The notes under the pieces were generated by a model that worked only from the letters and a program-made list of their open reading frames with translations, searched no databases and was not told where the DNA came from. 64,000 bases of DNA from DATCTV01 sp964400685 (GTDB taxonomy: Bacteria > Desulfobacterota > Desulfomonilia > UBA1062): the NCBI GenBank assembly GCA_964400685.1, contig CAYNVT010000001.1, positions 52,918 to 116,917 on the forward strand, in the 5' to 3' direction. Positions 36,145 through 45,468 of this stretch are shown here, piece after piece (position 1 is the stretch's first letter; the number at the start of each line of letters is the position of its first letter). A program made the position numbers and the translations under genes.

Positions 36145-37247
36145 CAAAAAGAGATTACTACGAGATCCTTGGCGTTCCCAGGTCTGCCTCCTCTGAAGAA
36201 ATCAAAAAGGTATACCGGCAGTTAGCTCTGAAATACCACCCTGACAGGAATCCGGGTGACAAGGATGCGGAAGAACGCTTCAAGGAAGCTGCTGAGGCAT
36301 ATGAAGTGCTTCATGATTCCGAAAAGAGGCACATTTATGACCAGTATGGCCATGACGGCCTGACCGGGGCAGGATTCCGGGGATTCAATAACTTTGAAGA
36401 GATTTTCGGAAGCTTCTCGGATCTTTTCGGTGAGATGTTCGGTTTCGGGTCATCGAGAAGAGGCGGAGGAAGAAGACCGACAAGAGGCTCAGATCTGAAA
36501 AAACACGTCATCATATCTTTAAATGAAGCAGATAAAGGGACCGAACTCGAACTTGAAATACCAAAAAATGAACCATGCGATGTCTGTGAAGGAAGCGGAG
36601 CAGAACCCGGCAGCAAGGCTCAGATATGCACCGCATGCCAGGGCAAAGGCCAGGTCTACCGTTCTCAGGGTTTCTTTACCATAAGCTCTACCTGCCCCAA
36701 ATGTCGGGGTGAAGGCAAAATCATATCAAAACCATGCAAACCGTGCAGGGGTACGGGTATTGTTTCGAGGATAAAAAAGCTCAAGGTGAAGATTCCGCCG
36801 GGTGTCGATAACGGCTCAACAATGCGGGTGTCCGGTGAAGGCGATATTGGAGAATATGGGGGTCCACCGGGAGACCTTTATGTGATTATTGAAGTAAAAG
36901 CCCATGATCTATTTGCCAGAGAAGGTGACGATCTTTATTTCGAACTGCCTGTTTCATTCACTCATGCGGCTCTCGGCTACACCATGAAAGTGCCTACTCT
37001 TGACGGGGAGCATGAGATTGAAATCAAAGCAGGAACACAACCAGGTGATGTGTTAACCATAAAGGGAAAAGGGATAAAACATCTGCGCGGTTCCGGTTCG
37101 GGTGACCTTAAAATAATAATCAAAGTCGTTATTCCTCACAAATTAACAAAGGATCAGGCAGAACTTCTCAGACAGTTTGCAGCGACAATGAATGATGATA
37201 TCGGCGAGCCGGGCAAAGGAAAGAAAAAATTCTCTCTGTTTGGTTAA
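36141..37247 (+). CDS. dnaJ: Molecular chaperone DnaJ
   Basis: A 368-aa type I Hsp40: J domain (1-68, HPD at 33-35), Gly/Phe-rich region (about 70-110), zinc-finger domain with four CxxCxGxG-type repeats (CDVCEGSG, CTACQGKG, CPKCRGEG, CKPCRGTG), then the C-terminal substrate-binding beta domains. It delivers clients to DnaK and stimulates its ATPase. It is not in the hrcA-grpE-dnaK operon 3 kb away but downstream of rpoZ, so its expression may differ from dnaK. No CIRCE element was seen upstream. Confidence 0.96.
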   Translation: MTKRDYYEILGVPRSASSEEIKKVYRQLALKYHPDRNPGDKDAEERFKEAAEAYEVLHDSEKRHIYDQYGHDGLTGAGFRGFNNFEEIFGSFSDLFGEMFGFGSSRRGGGRRPTRGSDLKKHVIISLNEADKGTELELEIPKNEPCDVCEGSGAEPGSKAQICTACQGKGQVYRSQGFFTISSTCPKCRGEGKIISKPCKPCRGTGIVSRIKKLKVKIPPGVDNGSTMRVSGEGDIGEYGGPPGDLYVIIEVKAHDLFAREGDDLYFELPVSFTHAALGYTMKVPTLDGEHEIEIKAGTQPGDVLTIKGKGIKHLRGSGSGDLKIIIKVVIPHKLTKDQAELLRQFAATMNDDIGEPGKGKKKFSLFG

Positions 37248-37303
37248 GTGTTTTGTAAATATCTTTTCTTGACTGACAGCGCGAGGAAACCTAAATTCTG
37301 ACA

Positions 37304-38230
37304 ATGGAGAATCTGATATTATTTATCGTGAGGCTTATTCCGAGAGATATCGGATTGTCATTCTTCAGAATCCTTGGCCTTATCCTCTTTTATCTGATGC
37401 CAAACCGCAGAAGGATAGCTTTAACAAATCTTGAAATCTGTCTCGGCAGAGAGAAGAACACAGAGGAAAGGAAAAGGATAGCAAAAGAAAGCTTCAAGAA
37501 TTCCATTGCAATCGGGTTTGATTTTCTGAAGGTATTGCAGTTGCCCCCTGAAGAGCAGTCAAAACTGGTGAAAGTATCTGGCGAGGAAAACCTGATCGAT
37601 GCCCTTGAGATGAAAAAGGGTATCTTTGCCGTAAGCGCTCACCTAGGGAATTTCCCTCTCATGCTTACCTTCATGTCAAAAAGGGGCTTGAAGGTAAATG
37701 TCGTGACAAGGCAGATCAAGGCGAAATGGGCTGACAGGCTGTATACAGGAATGCTTAACCGTTTTGGAACGGGTACTATCACTAAAGACAGGGTCGCGCT
37801 GGGCATCATAAAGGCATTAAAAAATAAAGAGATCATCGGATATGTTCTGGATCAGAACATGCAGACGGATACCGGGATATTTGTGGATTTCTTCGGCAGA
37901 AAGGCCTCCACTATAAGAGGGCTTGCCACATTTACAAACAAATACGGCAGTCCGATCCTTCCAGCATATGTCGTAAGTTCTCCAGAAGGTCACAGGATAT
38001 TTATTGATAAACCCTATATATTTGATTCTTCACAGGAGAATGAACTCGAGCTTACACAGCGCTTCACTTCTCTAATCGAGAGCTGGATAAGAAAATATCC
38101 CGAACAGTGGATATGGTATCACCGTAGATTTAAAACGAGGCCGGCAGGAGAGGATCGTATCTATCCGAGAAAATTGAGTCTGACAAAACGCTACAGGAGA
38201 TGGAAAAGGCAGAGGCATATAAATGACTGA
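37304..38230 (+). CDS. LpxL/HtrB-like lipid acyltransferase with altered HX4E motif
   Basis: A 308-aa membrane-associated acyltransferase of the LpxL/HtrB family, which adds secondary acyl chains to lipid A. An N-terminal hydrophobic helix (about 15-32), NRRRIALTNLEICL, DQNMQTDTGIFVDFFGR and the C-terminal PEQWIWYHRRFKTRP are all family hallmarks. The catalytic HX4D/E motif reads HLGNFP: the acidic residue is Pro in this protein. It may be inactive, use another acid, or belong to a sub-branch. It overlaps the following kinase gene by 8 nt, consistent with joint work on LPS. Confidence 0.88.
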   Translation: MENLILFIVRLIPRDIGLSFFRILGLILFYLMPNRRRIALTNLEICLGREKNTEERKRIAKESFKNSIAIGFDFLKVLQLPPEEQSKLVKVSGEENLIDALEMKKGIFAVSAHLGNFPLMLTFMSKRGLKVNVVTRQIKAKWADRLYTGMLNRFGTGTITKDRVALGIIKALKNKEIIGYVLDQNMQTDTGIFVDFFGRKASTIRGLATFTNKYGSPILPAYVVSSPEGHRIFIDKPYIFDSSQENELELTQRFTSLIESWIRKYPEQWIWYHRRFKTRPAGEDRIYPRKLSLTKRYRRWKRQRHIND

Positions 38231-39656
38231 AAAGGGCAGGATACCCGAAGGATTCAAAAGAGAGCTTGAATCGCGGTTCGAAGGGTATTCCTGGGAAATA
38301 ATCAAATCCTCATCAAAACGTAGTGTTTATCACCTCCTCAGAGGCGGGCATCCGGGAGTTTATCTAAAGGTTTACCACCCGAAAGGTTTATTTCAGAAAA
38401 TAAATAATCTCATTTCCCCAAGAACAAAAAGAGAGGCGGATATGCTGGAAAAGCTTGCTGCTTCAGGAATATCTGCAGCAGAGGTGCTGGCTCATTTCCG
38501 TTCCGGTGTATATTCGGCCATTGCTGTCAGGGAAGTCGAAAACATCCGGCTTCTGAGCTGTTTCGAAAGAGATTTTCAGGAGAGGATCCTATTTTCAGTT
38601 ACAAAGGATTTTCTTGAACGCGGTTTTGTACATTTTGATCTCCATCCGGGCAACATATTGATTGATAAAAGCAATAATTACGTACTGATTGACTGTTATG
38701 AGGTTCAGAAAAAAAATAGTATCGGTATTTCAAACTGGATCAGTTCGTTTGCTTCGGCGGCATCTGTATATGGCACAACACTGCCTGAACTGAAAACGCT
38801 GATTCCGGAAGAGTTTGAAAGTATGCTGGGTACTGTTTCAGAAATGGCTGGCAGTATCCGTCGTAAAAGGGCAGCAAGGCATATCAGAAGGTCTCTCTCG
38901 GAAGGCAGCTTCAGCAGAATTGAAAATAACGGAGATTATAAGGCAATAGTGAGAAGAGATGAAACACTTGATCTGAATCAGATTATAAATCTTCATTGCG
39001 AGAATCTCCGGGAAGGTTCAAATCTTCTGAAGGTACAGGAAAAGACGCAGGTTTCGATTTCCGGTACATATTGCGCAAAGTCCTATAAAAGGTCTCCGGC
39101 ATTTCTTGAACCTTATGCGCAAAGGTCATGGAAAGGTTCGCTTGTCCTTATGTTCAACGGGTTCAGAACGGCTGAACCTGCCGCCTGCATAGTCTTCAGA
39201 GATAGATCGAGCATGCTCATCAGCAGGAAGCTCGAGTATCCACAGCTGGACAGGCTTCTTCACAGCGGGGGATTGGCTGGGACTGAACGGAAAAACCTGG
39301 CAGCCATGCTCGGCCGGACCGTCGGAATGATGCACATGTCCGGCATCTTTCATGCAGATCTGAAGGCATGCAATATATTCATCGATACAGAAAGGAACGA
39401 GGCAGTCTTCATCGATACCGACAGGATTGTTCAGTCAGGACGTGTTGCAAGAGAAAAGAGGTTCAGAAACCTCATGCAGATCGGGCTCAGTATCCCGCGA
39501 TGTTTTGCGATGGAATCTGGCAGGGACATGATCAATGCATATGCGGCCCGGACCGGCGATGATGCACAATTTCTGATCGGTGAATTGAAAAGACAGATGA
39601 AAGGTAAAGAAGTAATTTATACAACGGAAAAAGGGGACAGATTCGAGGTGTTTTAG
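38223..39656 (+). CDS. Tandem LPS-kinase-like protein (two kinase domains)
   Basis: The 477-aa protein contains two kinase-like halves. The first (about 20-170) has the ATP-lysine strand VYLKVYH, the catalytic loop HFDLHPGNILI and the metal-binding Asp in LIDCYEV. The second (about 280-450) has the catalytic loop HADLKACNIFI and FIDTDRI, resembling KdkA/WaaP enzymes that phosphorylate Kdo or heptose in the LPS core. Both loops keep the Asp and Asn expected for activity. Overlap with the LpxL-like gene supports a lipid A/core role. Whether both halves are active, and on what sugar, cannot be told. Confidence 0.8.
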   Translation: MTEKGRIPEGFKRELESRFEGYSWEIIKSSSKRSVYHLLRGGHPGVYLKVYHPKGLFQKINNLISPRTKREADMLEKLAASGISAAEVLAHFRSGVYSAIAVREVENIRLLSCFERDFQERILFSVTKDFLERGFVHFDLHPGNILIDKSNNYVLIDCYEVQKKNSIGISNWISSFASAASVYGTTLPELKTLIPEEFESMLGTVSEMAGSIRRKRAARHIRRSLSEGSFSRIENNGDYKAIVRRDETLDLNQIINLHCENLREGSNLLKVQEKTQVSISGTYCAKSYKRSPAFLEPYAQRSWKGSLVLMFNGFRTAEPAACIVFRDRSSMLISRKLEYPQLDRLLHSGGLAGTERKNLAAMLGRTVGMMHMSGIFHADLKACNIFIDTERNEAVFIDTDRIVQSGRVAREKRFRNLMQIGLSIPRCFAMESGRDMINAYAARTGDDAQFLIGELKRQMKGKEVIYTTEKGDRFEVF

Positions 39657-39991
39657 CTTTCCTTGAGGATGCTGCCAGGGTCTGTTCTGACCTTTTCAAG
39701 CTTTGCCTTGAAATCATCCGATGGTTCAACGCCGGCCTTTTTGAGCATGCGTTCCGCTTCCAGTCCAATGTTGCGGGTGTCGCTGAAGAAGCTGTCGGAT
39801 TTTCTTGAACTCGGATCATAAGAGGCGAGTCTGTCAGATTGAGACCCGTGGTAATTGACCTTTGAGATGATCTTGTTAAGCGCGTCCGAACCGCATGATT
39901 CACATTTGAGTCCTGCAGGGGATGAAAATCCCTGAACCAGGACACTCGTTACATGAAGGCAAGATGTGCATTTGTATTCATAAATCGGCAT
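39653..39991 (-). CDS. FmdB-family zinc-ribbon protein
   Basis: A 112-aa protein with the FmdB N-terminus MPIYEYKC and the zinc-binding pairs CTSC and CESCG, followed by a charged helical tail. FmdB-like proteins are small putative regulators with no settled role. It converges on the kinase gene with a 4-nt overlap of the 3' ends. The start is weakly supported by ribosome-binding site but fixed by homology. It lies just past the dnaK terminator. Confidence 0.85.
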   Translation of the reverse strand: MPIYEYKCTSCLHVTSVLVQGFSSPAGLKCESCGSDALNKIISKVNYHGSQSDRLASYDPSSRKSDSFFSDTRNIGLEAERMLKKAGVEPSDDFKAKLEKVRTDPGSILKES

Positions 39992-40000
39992 AGGTCTAAT

Positions 40001-40032
40001 AAAAAAGGGCGGGGCGACAGCCCCGCCCTTTT
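40001..40032 (-). terminator. Rho-independent terminator after dnaK
   Basis: A 13-bp GC-rich stem (40003-40015 with 40020-40032, loop GACA), ending on the minus strand in six T residues. It lies 4 nt past the dnaK stop and closes the hrcA-grpE-dnaK operon. Confidence 0.94.
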
Positions 40033-40035
40033 GTT

Positions 40036-41952
40036 TTAAAATTTGTTCTGATCTCCCTTGACCTCTTCAAACTCGGCATCAACTACGTCATCAGGCTTTC
40101 CGCCGCCTGGACCTTCGCTGCCGCCGCTGGCCTGTCCTGCGGCCTCCTTTGCCGACGCATACATCATTTCCGCCAGTTTGTGGGAGGCCTGTGTAAGGGC
40201 GTCCATTCTCTGGTTTATAAGATCCGGATTCTCACCCTTGACGGCATCTTTAAGGTCGATAATCGCATTTTCGATCCTGTTCCTTGTCATGCCGTCAACC
40301 TTGTCTCCATTATCCTTCATGGTCTTTTCAGTTGCATAGATGAGACTGTCGGCCTTGTTTTTAGCCTCTGCCAGCGCCTGACGATTCTTGTCTTCCTGGG
40401 CATGGTCTTCTGCCTCATGGATCATCCGGTTTATGTCTTCTTCCGTCAGACCTGAGGAACTTGTAATCCTGATGGACTGTTCCTTGTTGGTCGCTTTGTC
40501 TTTGGCTGACACATGCAGTATTCCGTTCGCATCGATATCGAAGGACACCTCGATCTGCGGTATTCCTCTCGGTGCGGGCGGTATGCCGAGAAGGTCGAAT
40601 TGACCGAGAAGCTTATTGTCGGTCGCCATCGGACGCTCTCCCTGGAATACCCTTATTGTAACTGCATTCTGGCTGTCTTCCGCAGTGGAGAATATCTGGG
40701 ATTTCTTTGTCGGAATGGTGGTGTTCCTCTCAATAACCTTTGTGAATACCCCTCCAAGGGTTTCGATGCCGAGTGAAAGCGGTGTGACATCAAGGAGAAG
40801 AACATCCTTTACATCACCGCCAAGGACGCCGCCCTGAATAGCCGCACCTACGGCTACGACCTCGTCAGGGTTCACTCCGCGATGAGGTTCTTTGCCGAAG
40901 ATCTCCTTAACCTTTTCAACTACTTTCGGCATTCTGGTTTGTCCGCCGACGAGAATGACTTCGTCGATCTGTGATGCTGAAAGGCCGGCATCTGCAAGGG
41001 CTTTACGGCATGGGCCCTCGAGTTTCTGGATTATATCATCAACCAGGCCTTCGAGTTTTGCCCTGGAAAGCCTCATGTTGAGATGCTTAGGTCCGTTCTG
41101 GTCTGCCGTTATGAAAGGCAGGTTGATTTCTGTTTCCATCATGGATGAAAGCTCGTGTTTTGCGCGTTCAGCCGCTTCCTTGAGTCTCTGCAGGGCCATA
41201 CGGTCCTTGCTGAGATCAACACCCGATTCCTTTTTGAATTCGCTTACAAGATAGTCGATTACATGATTGTCGATGTCTTCGCCGCCGAGATGCGTATCTC
41301 CGTTTGTTGCCTTTACCTCGAAAACGCCGTCGCCTATTTCGAGAATCGATATATCGAATGTTCCTCCGCCCAGGTCGAAGACTGCTACCTTTTCTTCCTT
41401 CTTTCTGTCCAGGCCATATGCAAGCGCCGCCGCAGTCGGCTCGTTGATTATGCGCTTGACGTTGAACCCGGCAATTTTTCCTGCATCTTTTGTCGCCTGG
41501 CGTTGACTGTCGTTGAAATAAGCAGGTACGGTGATTACAACGTCTTCTATTTTTTCACCCAGGTATGCTTCAGCGTCTATTTTTAGTTTTTGAAGCACCA
41601 TTGCCGAGATTTCAGGTGCCGAATAAGTCCTGCCGTCAACATCGATTGCCGCATCTCCGTTCACCGTATCTACTATTTTGAAAGGCATTATTTTGATGTC
41701 ACGCTGTACTTCGTTGTCTGTGAATTTTCTTCCAATAAGCCTTTTTATTGCATAAAGGGTGCGTTCGGAATTTGTTACTGCCTGGCGTCTCGCTACCTGG
41801 CCCACAAGCCTTTCACCGCTTCCCGTGAAAGCTACTACGGATGGTGTTGTACGTGCCCCTTCAGCATTAGGTATAACTTTGGGGTCGCCGCCTTCCATAA
41901 TGGCCATGCAAGAATTTGTTGTACCTAAATCAATTCCCAGGATTTTTCCCAT
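40036..41952 (-). CDS. dnaK: Molecular chaperone DnaK (Hsp70)
   Basis: The 638-aa length is standard. Hsp70 signatures are all present: GIDLGTTNSCMA, VFDLGGGTFDISIL and VILVGGQTRMPKV, then the substrate-binding domain (LLDVTPLSLGIETLGG) and a Gly-rich C-terminus ending in a DDVVDAEFEEV motif. AAGGAGG precedes the ATG. It is the third gene of hrcA-grpE-dnaK, controlled by the CIRCE element ahead of hrcA. Confidence 0.98.
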   Translation of the reverse strand: MGKILGIDLGTTNSCMAIMEGGDPKVIPNAEGARTTPSVVAFTGSGERLVGQVARRQAVTNSERTLYAIKRLIGRKFTDNEVQRDIKIMPFKIVDTVNGDAAIDVDGRTYSAPEISAMVLQKLKIDAEAYLGEKIEDVVITVPAYFNDSQRQATKDAGKIAGFNVKRIINEPTAAALAYGLDRKKEEKVAVFDLGGGTFDISILEIGDGVFEVKATNGDTHLGGEDIDNHVIDYLVSEFKKESGVDLSKDRMALQRLKEAAERAKHELSSMMETEINLPFITADQNGPKHLNMRLSRAKLEGLVDDIIQKLEGPCRKALADAGLSASQIDEVILVGGQTRMPKVVEKVKEIFGKEPHRGVNPDEVVAVGAAIQGGVLGGDVKDVLLLDVTPLSLGIETLGGVFTKVIERNTTIPTKKSQIFSTAEDSQNAVTIRVFQGERPMATDNKLLGQFDLLGIPPAPRGIPQIEVSFDIDANGILHVSAKDKATNKEQSIRITSSSGLTEEDINRMIHEAEDHAQEDKNRQALAEAKNKADSLIYATEKTMKDNGDKVDGMTRNRIENAIIDLKDAVKGENPDLINQRMDALTQASHKLAEMMYASAKEAAGQASGGSEGPGGGKPDDVVDAEFEEVKGDQNKF

Positions 41953-41966
41953 GTCTATATTCCTCC

Positions 41967-42545
41967 TTAGTTAGTAGCTGCTGTATTAACAATCGATACG
42001 GAAACTTTTGCAGGTCTCAGTACCCTGTCGTAAAGCATGAACCCTTTTTCAAACTCATCGATCACTATGTCAGGCTCGTTTATATCATCATCGACCCTTT
42101 GCATCATAGCCTCATGATAATTCGGATTAAAGGGCGTGCCTTTCTCAGAATCTATAGGTTCAACATGATTACGTTTCAAGGTCTCAATAAAAAGTTTTTC
42201 AACCATTACAAGACCCTCTATGAAATTCGAATCGTCCGGATGCAGCTCTTTTGCCACCTGCACGGATTTATTGATAGAGTCATAGACTCTTAACATGTCC
42301 CTCAAAAGGTCTTCATTGCCGTATTTGATGATGTTTTCCCTGTCCCTTTTGAGCCTCTTCTTCATGTTCTCCATCTCGGCCAGTGCCCTTAAATACTTAT
42401 CCTTCATTTCATCAAGCTGACCGACAAGGTTTTGAATATCATTGTCCAGTTCTTCCATTGCCGGGCTTTCAGCAGGGGTTTCTTCAGGTGTATCAAAGTA
42501 GCCGGTCAATTCTTCTGTTACATTCTTTTTCTTTGTGCTGCTCAT
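41967..42545 (-). CDS. grpE: Nucleotide-exchange factor GrpE
   Basis: A 192-aa protein with an acidic, low-complexity N-terminus, a long coiled-coil helix (about 35-90, DKYLRALAEMENMKKR) and the beta domain signature (EPIDSEKGTPFNPNYHEAMMQ...GFMLYDRVLRPAKV). GrpE releases ADP from DnaK. It starts 2 nt after the hrcA stop and ends 14 nt before dnaK. Confidence 0.96.
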   Translation of the reverse strand: MSSTKKKNVTEELTGYFDTPEETPAESPAMEELDNDIQNLVGQLDEMKDKYLRALAEMENMKKRLKRDRENIIKYGNEDLLRDMLRVYDSINKSVQVAKELHPDDSNFIEGLVMVEKLFIETLKRNHVEPIDSEKGTPFNPNYHEAMMQRVDDDINEPDIVIDEFEKGFMLYDRVLRPAKVSVSIVNTAATN

Positions 42546-42547
42546 TT

Positions 42548-43582
42548 TTAAATCTCCTCGATCATGGTACTCAGTAGTTTGGCCATATATTCGACCAGGG
42601 GTATTACCCTTTTATAGTTCATCCTCATGGGACCTATAACTCCGAGGGAACCCGCAGGGGTGTCTCCGTGAAAGTAACCGCTGGCAACCATGGACAAGTC
42701 GTTCATCCCTATGTTGCCGATTTCCTCACCTATAAATATTTTTACACCTGTTCCTTCAAATACCTGATTCAGTATGCTGAGCATACGTCCTTTATCTTCG
42801 AATGCCCTTACGATTTCTCTGAGCTTTTCTATGTCAGAGAGCTCGGGGCAGTTGAAGACAATTTCCTTGCCTTCAATAACCATATCCTGGGCATCTTCAA
42901 CGTTATCAAGAGCCATCATCCCCATGTGCACGGCCTCTTTTACCAGATTGTCGAACCTTGCTTTTTCGCTTTTCATTTCTTTGGAGAGGGATTCTCTCAT
43001 TTTTTCGATACTTAACCCGGAATATTTCTGATTCAGGAAGTTGCTGTATTTCGTAAGATCGTCCTGATTGATATCATCGCTTTGTACAACATGATTATAA
43101 ACAAGACCGGATTTGCTGATCAATATTACCAGTATCCTGTTTGTCCCGAGTTTTACGAATTCTATTCTTTTGAAGGTGAATGTGCTGATTTTCGGCAGGA
43201 TAACTACGGAAGCATTGCCCGATATTTCCGATAAAAGCAGGCTTGCCTCACGTAGAGTCTCTTTAAGGCCTCCGGTGTTTTTGTTCATTTGTCTGGAAAT
43301 TATTGATTTTTCTTCCTTCGGCAGCGCCTTCATCTTGATTATTTCATTTAAATAATAATGAATGCCCTCTTTTGTGGGGATTCTGCCCGCACTGACATGC
43401 GGTTGCAAAAGAAAACCGAGCTCTTCAAGGTCGGACATTATATTTCTGATAGTAGCCGGAGACAGGTCCAGATCGTATCTGCGGGAGACCGAACGTGATC
43501 CTACCGGTTCACCGGTACTGATGAACTCCTGCATGATAAACCCGAAAATCTGCTTCTCCCGCTGGTTGATCACTATTCCCAT
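42548..43582 (-). CDS. hrcA: Heat-inducible transcription repressor HrcA
   Basis: A 344-aa repressor with an N-terminal winged helix (EPVGSRSVSRRYDLDLSPATIRNIMSDLEELG, then PHVSAGRIPT) and the C-terminal HrcA domain ending VIPLVEYMAKLLS. HrcA binds CIRCE and is tuned by GroEL in well-studied bacteria. The ATG at 43582 is preferred over an in-frame codon at 43594, which would lie inside the CIRCE operator. First gene of the heat-shock operon. Confidence 0.95.
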   Translation of the reverse strand: MGIVINQREKQIFGFIMQEFISTGEPVGSRSVSRRYDLDLSPATIRNIMSDLEELGFLLQPHVSAGRIPTKEGIHYYLNEIIKMKALPKEEKSIISRQMNKNTGGLKETLREASLLLSEISGNASVVILPKISTFTFKRIEFVKLGTNRILVILISKSGLVYNHVVQSDDINQDDLTKYSNFLNQKYSGLSIEKMRESLSKEMKSEKARFDNLVKEAVHMGMMALDNVEDAQDMVIEGKEIVFNCPELSDIEKLREIVRAFEDKGRMLSILNQVFEGTGVKIFIGEEIGNIGMNDLSMVASGYFHGDTPAGSLGVIGPMRMNYKRVIPLVEYMAKLLSTMIEEI

Positions 43583-43587
43583 AATTT

Positions 43588-43614
43588 TTAGCACTCGCTT
43601 ATCTTATCTGCTAA
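43588..43614 (-). promoter_or_regulatory. CIRCE operator
   Basis: Plus strand TTAGCACTC-N9-ATCTGCTAA. One half-site is perfect and the other matches the consensus GAGTGCTAA at six of nine positions. It lies 5 nt ahead of the hrcA start and just after the predicted promoter, as expected for HrcA autorepression. Confidence 0.92.
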
Positions 43615-43621
43615 CAATCCT

Positions 43622-43650
43622 TCTATAGAAACTCATTGCCTTTATGTCAA
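43622..43650 (-). promoter_or_regulatory. Sigma-70-type promoter of hrcA-grpE-dnaK
   Basis: On the minus strand TTGACA (43645-43650), a 17-bp spacer and TATAGA (43622-43627). The predicted start of transcription falls at the edge of the CIRCE operator. Confidence 0.85.
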
Positions 43651-43800
43651 TACCCTGGTATTTCGAGTAAGCCATGTTTGACTTTTCGGCATTACGCACA
43701 TCAATAGTAAATCTTATTAAAGACTCCGATTAAATCTGGACAAAAGCCTCTGATGTGTTATTGATTTCCTAACCATAATGAGCATGTAAAAGGGACACTG

Positions 43801-45462
43801 ATGAAGGATAAGGTTGAGGCTATACTGAACGAGGTTCTAAAAAATATCTTAAATGAAGGCGATGTAACATTACCGGAGACTTTCAAACCAGGCGTCAGTA
43901 TACCTGCTGATAAACAATTTGGCGATTATGCCACCAATGCGGCCATGATACTTGCAAAGCCGATGAAAAAAAATCCGCGCGAGTTGGCAGCATTGATCTC
44001 GAGTACAATCCTAAGCAGTTCTGACTTATTTTCAAAGGTAGAAGTTGCAGGTCCCGGTTTTATAAACTTCTTTATCAAGGTTGATGCATGGGGAGGGATT
44101 CTTGAAGAAACAAGCACGCGGAAGGCTCAGTTCGGAAGGAGCAATTTCGGTTCAAACAAGAAGGTTCAGATCGAGTTTGTCAGTGCGAACCCTACAGGTC
44201 CCCTTCATGTAGGACACGGAAGAGGGGCTGCTGTCGGCGATACCCTTGCAAGGATACTTGATGCGGCAGGGTTCGATGTTAAGCGCGAGTACTATATCAA
44301 TGATACAGGCAACCAGATGAATATGCTCGGCTTGTCTGTTTTTTCTCGTTACAGGGAATTGCTGGGAAAGGATTCGGATTTTCCTGAAAACGGGTACAAG
44401 GGCGATTATATAAAAGAGACTGCATCAGAGATTCTCAGGATTCATGGGAAAAGCCTGCTTGATCTGCCCGAGAAAGATGCCGTGGCAATATGCCGGGACT
44501 ATGCAGGAAAAAATATTCTTGAAGGCATAAACAGGGATCTCAGGGAATTCAATATCAGTTTTGATGTATGGTTCAGCGAGTCGGAATTATACAAAGACGA
44601 TATGGTCGGGAAAACCCTTGAAGCAATGAAGGAAAAAGGGCTTACGTTTGAAGAAGACAATGCCCTGTGGTTCAGAAGCACTCAATTCGGGGATGAGAAG
44701 GACAGGGTTTTGAGAAAATCTGATGGTGCCCTTACATATTTTGCACCTGATATCGCTTATCATAAAAACAAGCTTGAGCGTGGTTTTGAAAAGATAATTG
44801 ATATATGGGGTGCCGACCATCACGGTTATGTACCCAGAATGTCGGCTGCCATGAAAGCCCTTGGCGCAGAAGACGACTGTTTCCATGCCCTGCTTATACA
44901 GCTTGTTTCCCTGGTAAGGTCGGGAGTGCCGGTCCAGATGTCTACGCGTTCAGGAGAGTTCGTTACATTAAAGGAAGTCGTTGATGAAGTGGGCAGGGAT
45001 GCCGCGAGGTTCTTTTTTATGATGAGGCGGTGTGACAGTCAGCTGGTGTTTGACCTTGAACTGGCAAAGAAAAAAGGCGAGGAAAATCCGGTCTTCTATG
45101 TTCAATATGCACATGCCAGGATATGTTCTATAATAAGAAAAGCCGCACTGTCAGAGCAAAAACCGGAAACAGGATTAAAATATTTAAAGAAACTTATAAC
45201 GGATGACGAGATAGATCTTATGAAGATGATCGCCCAGTATCCGGATACGGTTGTATCAGCCGCCTCTGATCTGGAACCGCATCGTATTGCCTATTATGTC
45301 CTTGAACTTGCCACTGCCTTTCACCGCTTTTACAATAAGAACAAGGTTATCGGAGAGGATTATGAAGTCTCTGCTGCGAGGCTTCTTCTTATTGATTGTG
45401 TAAGACAGGTCATTGCCAATGGTCTGTCTCTCATGGGTGTTGACGCGCCCGATTCCATGTAA
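43801..45462 (+). CDS. argS: Arginyl-tRNA synthetase
   Basis: A 553-aa class I synthetase. The HIGH motif reads HVGH (near residue 137, in GPLHVGHGRGA) and the KMSKS equivalent is QMSTRSG (near 379), a variation common in ArgRS. The N-terminal Add1 domain and the C-terminal anticodon-binding helices (YAHARICSIIRKA, LATAFHRFYNK) are complete. Divergent from hrcA across a 218-bp gap. A short AAGGGA lies ahead of the ATG. Confidence 0.97.
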   Translation: MKDKVEAILNEVLKNILNEGDVTLPETFKPGVSIPADKQFGDYATNAAMILAKPMKKNPRELAALISSTILSSSDLFSKVEVAGPGFINFFIKVDAWGGILEETSTRKAQFGRSNFGSNKKVQIEFVSANPTGPLHVGHGRGAAVGDTLARILDAAGFDVKREYYINDTGNQMNMLGLSVFSRYRELLGKDSDFPENGYKGDYIKETASEILRIHGKSLLDLPEKDAVAICRDYAGKNILEGINRDLREFNISFDVWFSESELYKDDMVGKTLEAMKEKGLTFEEDNALWFRSTQFGDEKDRVLRKSDGALTYFAPDIAYHKNKLERGFEKIIDIWGADHHGYVPRMSAAMKALGAEDDCFHALLIQLVSLVRSGVPVQMSTRSGEFVTLKEVVDEVGRDAARFFFMMRRCDSQLVFDLELAKKKGEENPVFYVQYAHARICSIIRKAALSEQKPETGLKYLKKLITDDEIDLMKMIAQYPDTVVSAASDLEPHRIAYYVLELATAFHRFYNKNKVIGEDYEVSAARLLLIDCVRQVIANGLSLMGVDAPDSM

Positions 45463-45468
45463 CCTTAT

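Noticed and set aside
43801..45462. Possible class I synthetase defect because KMSKS is not present
   Set aside because: QMSTRS is a normal variation in arginyl-tRNA synthetases.
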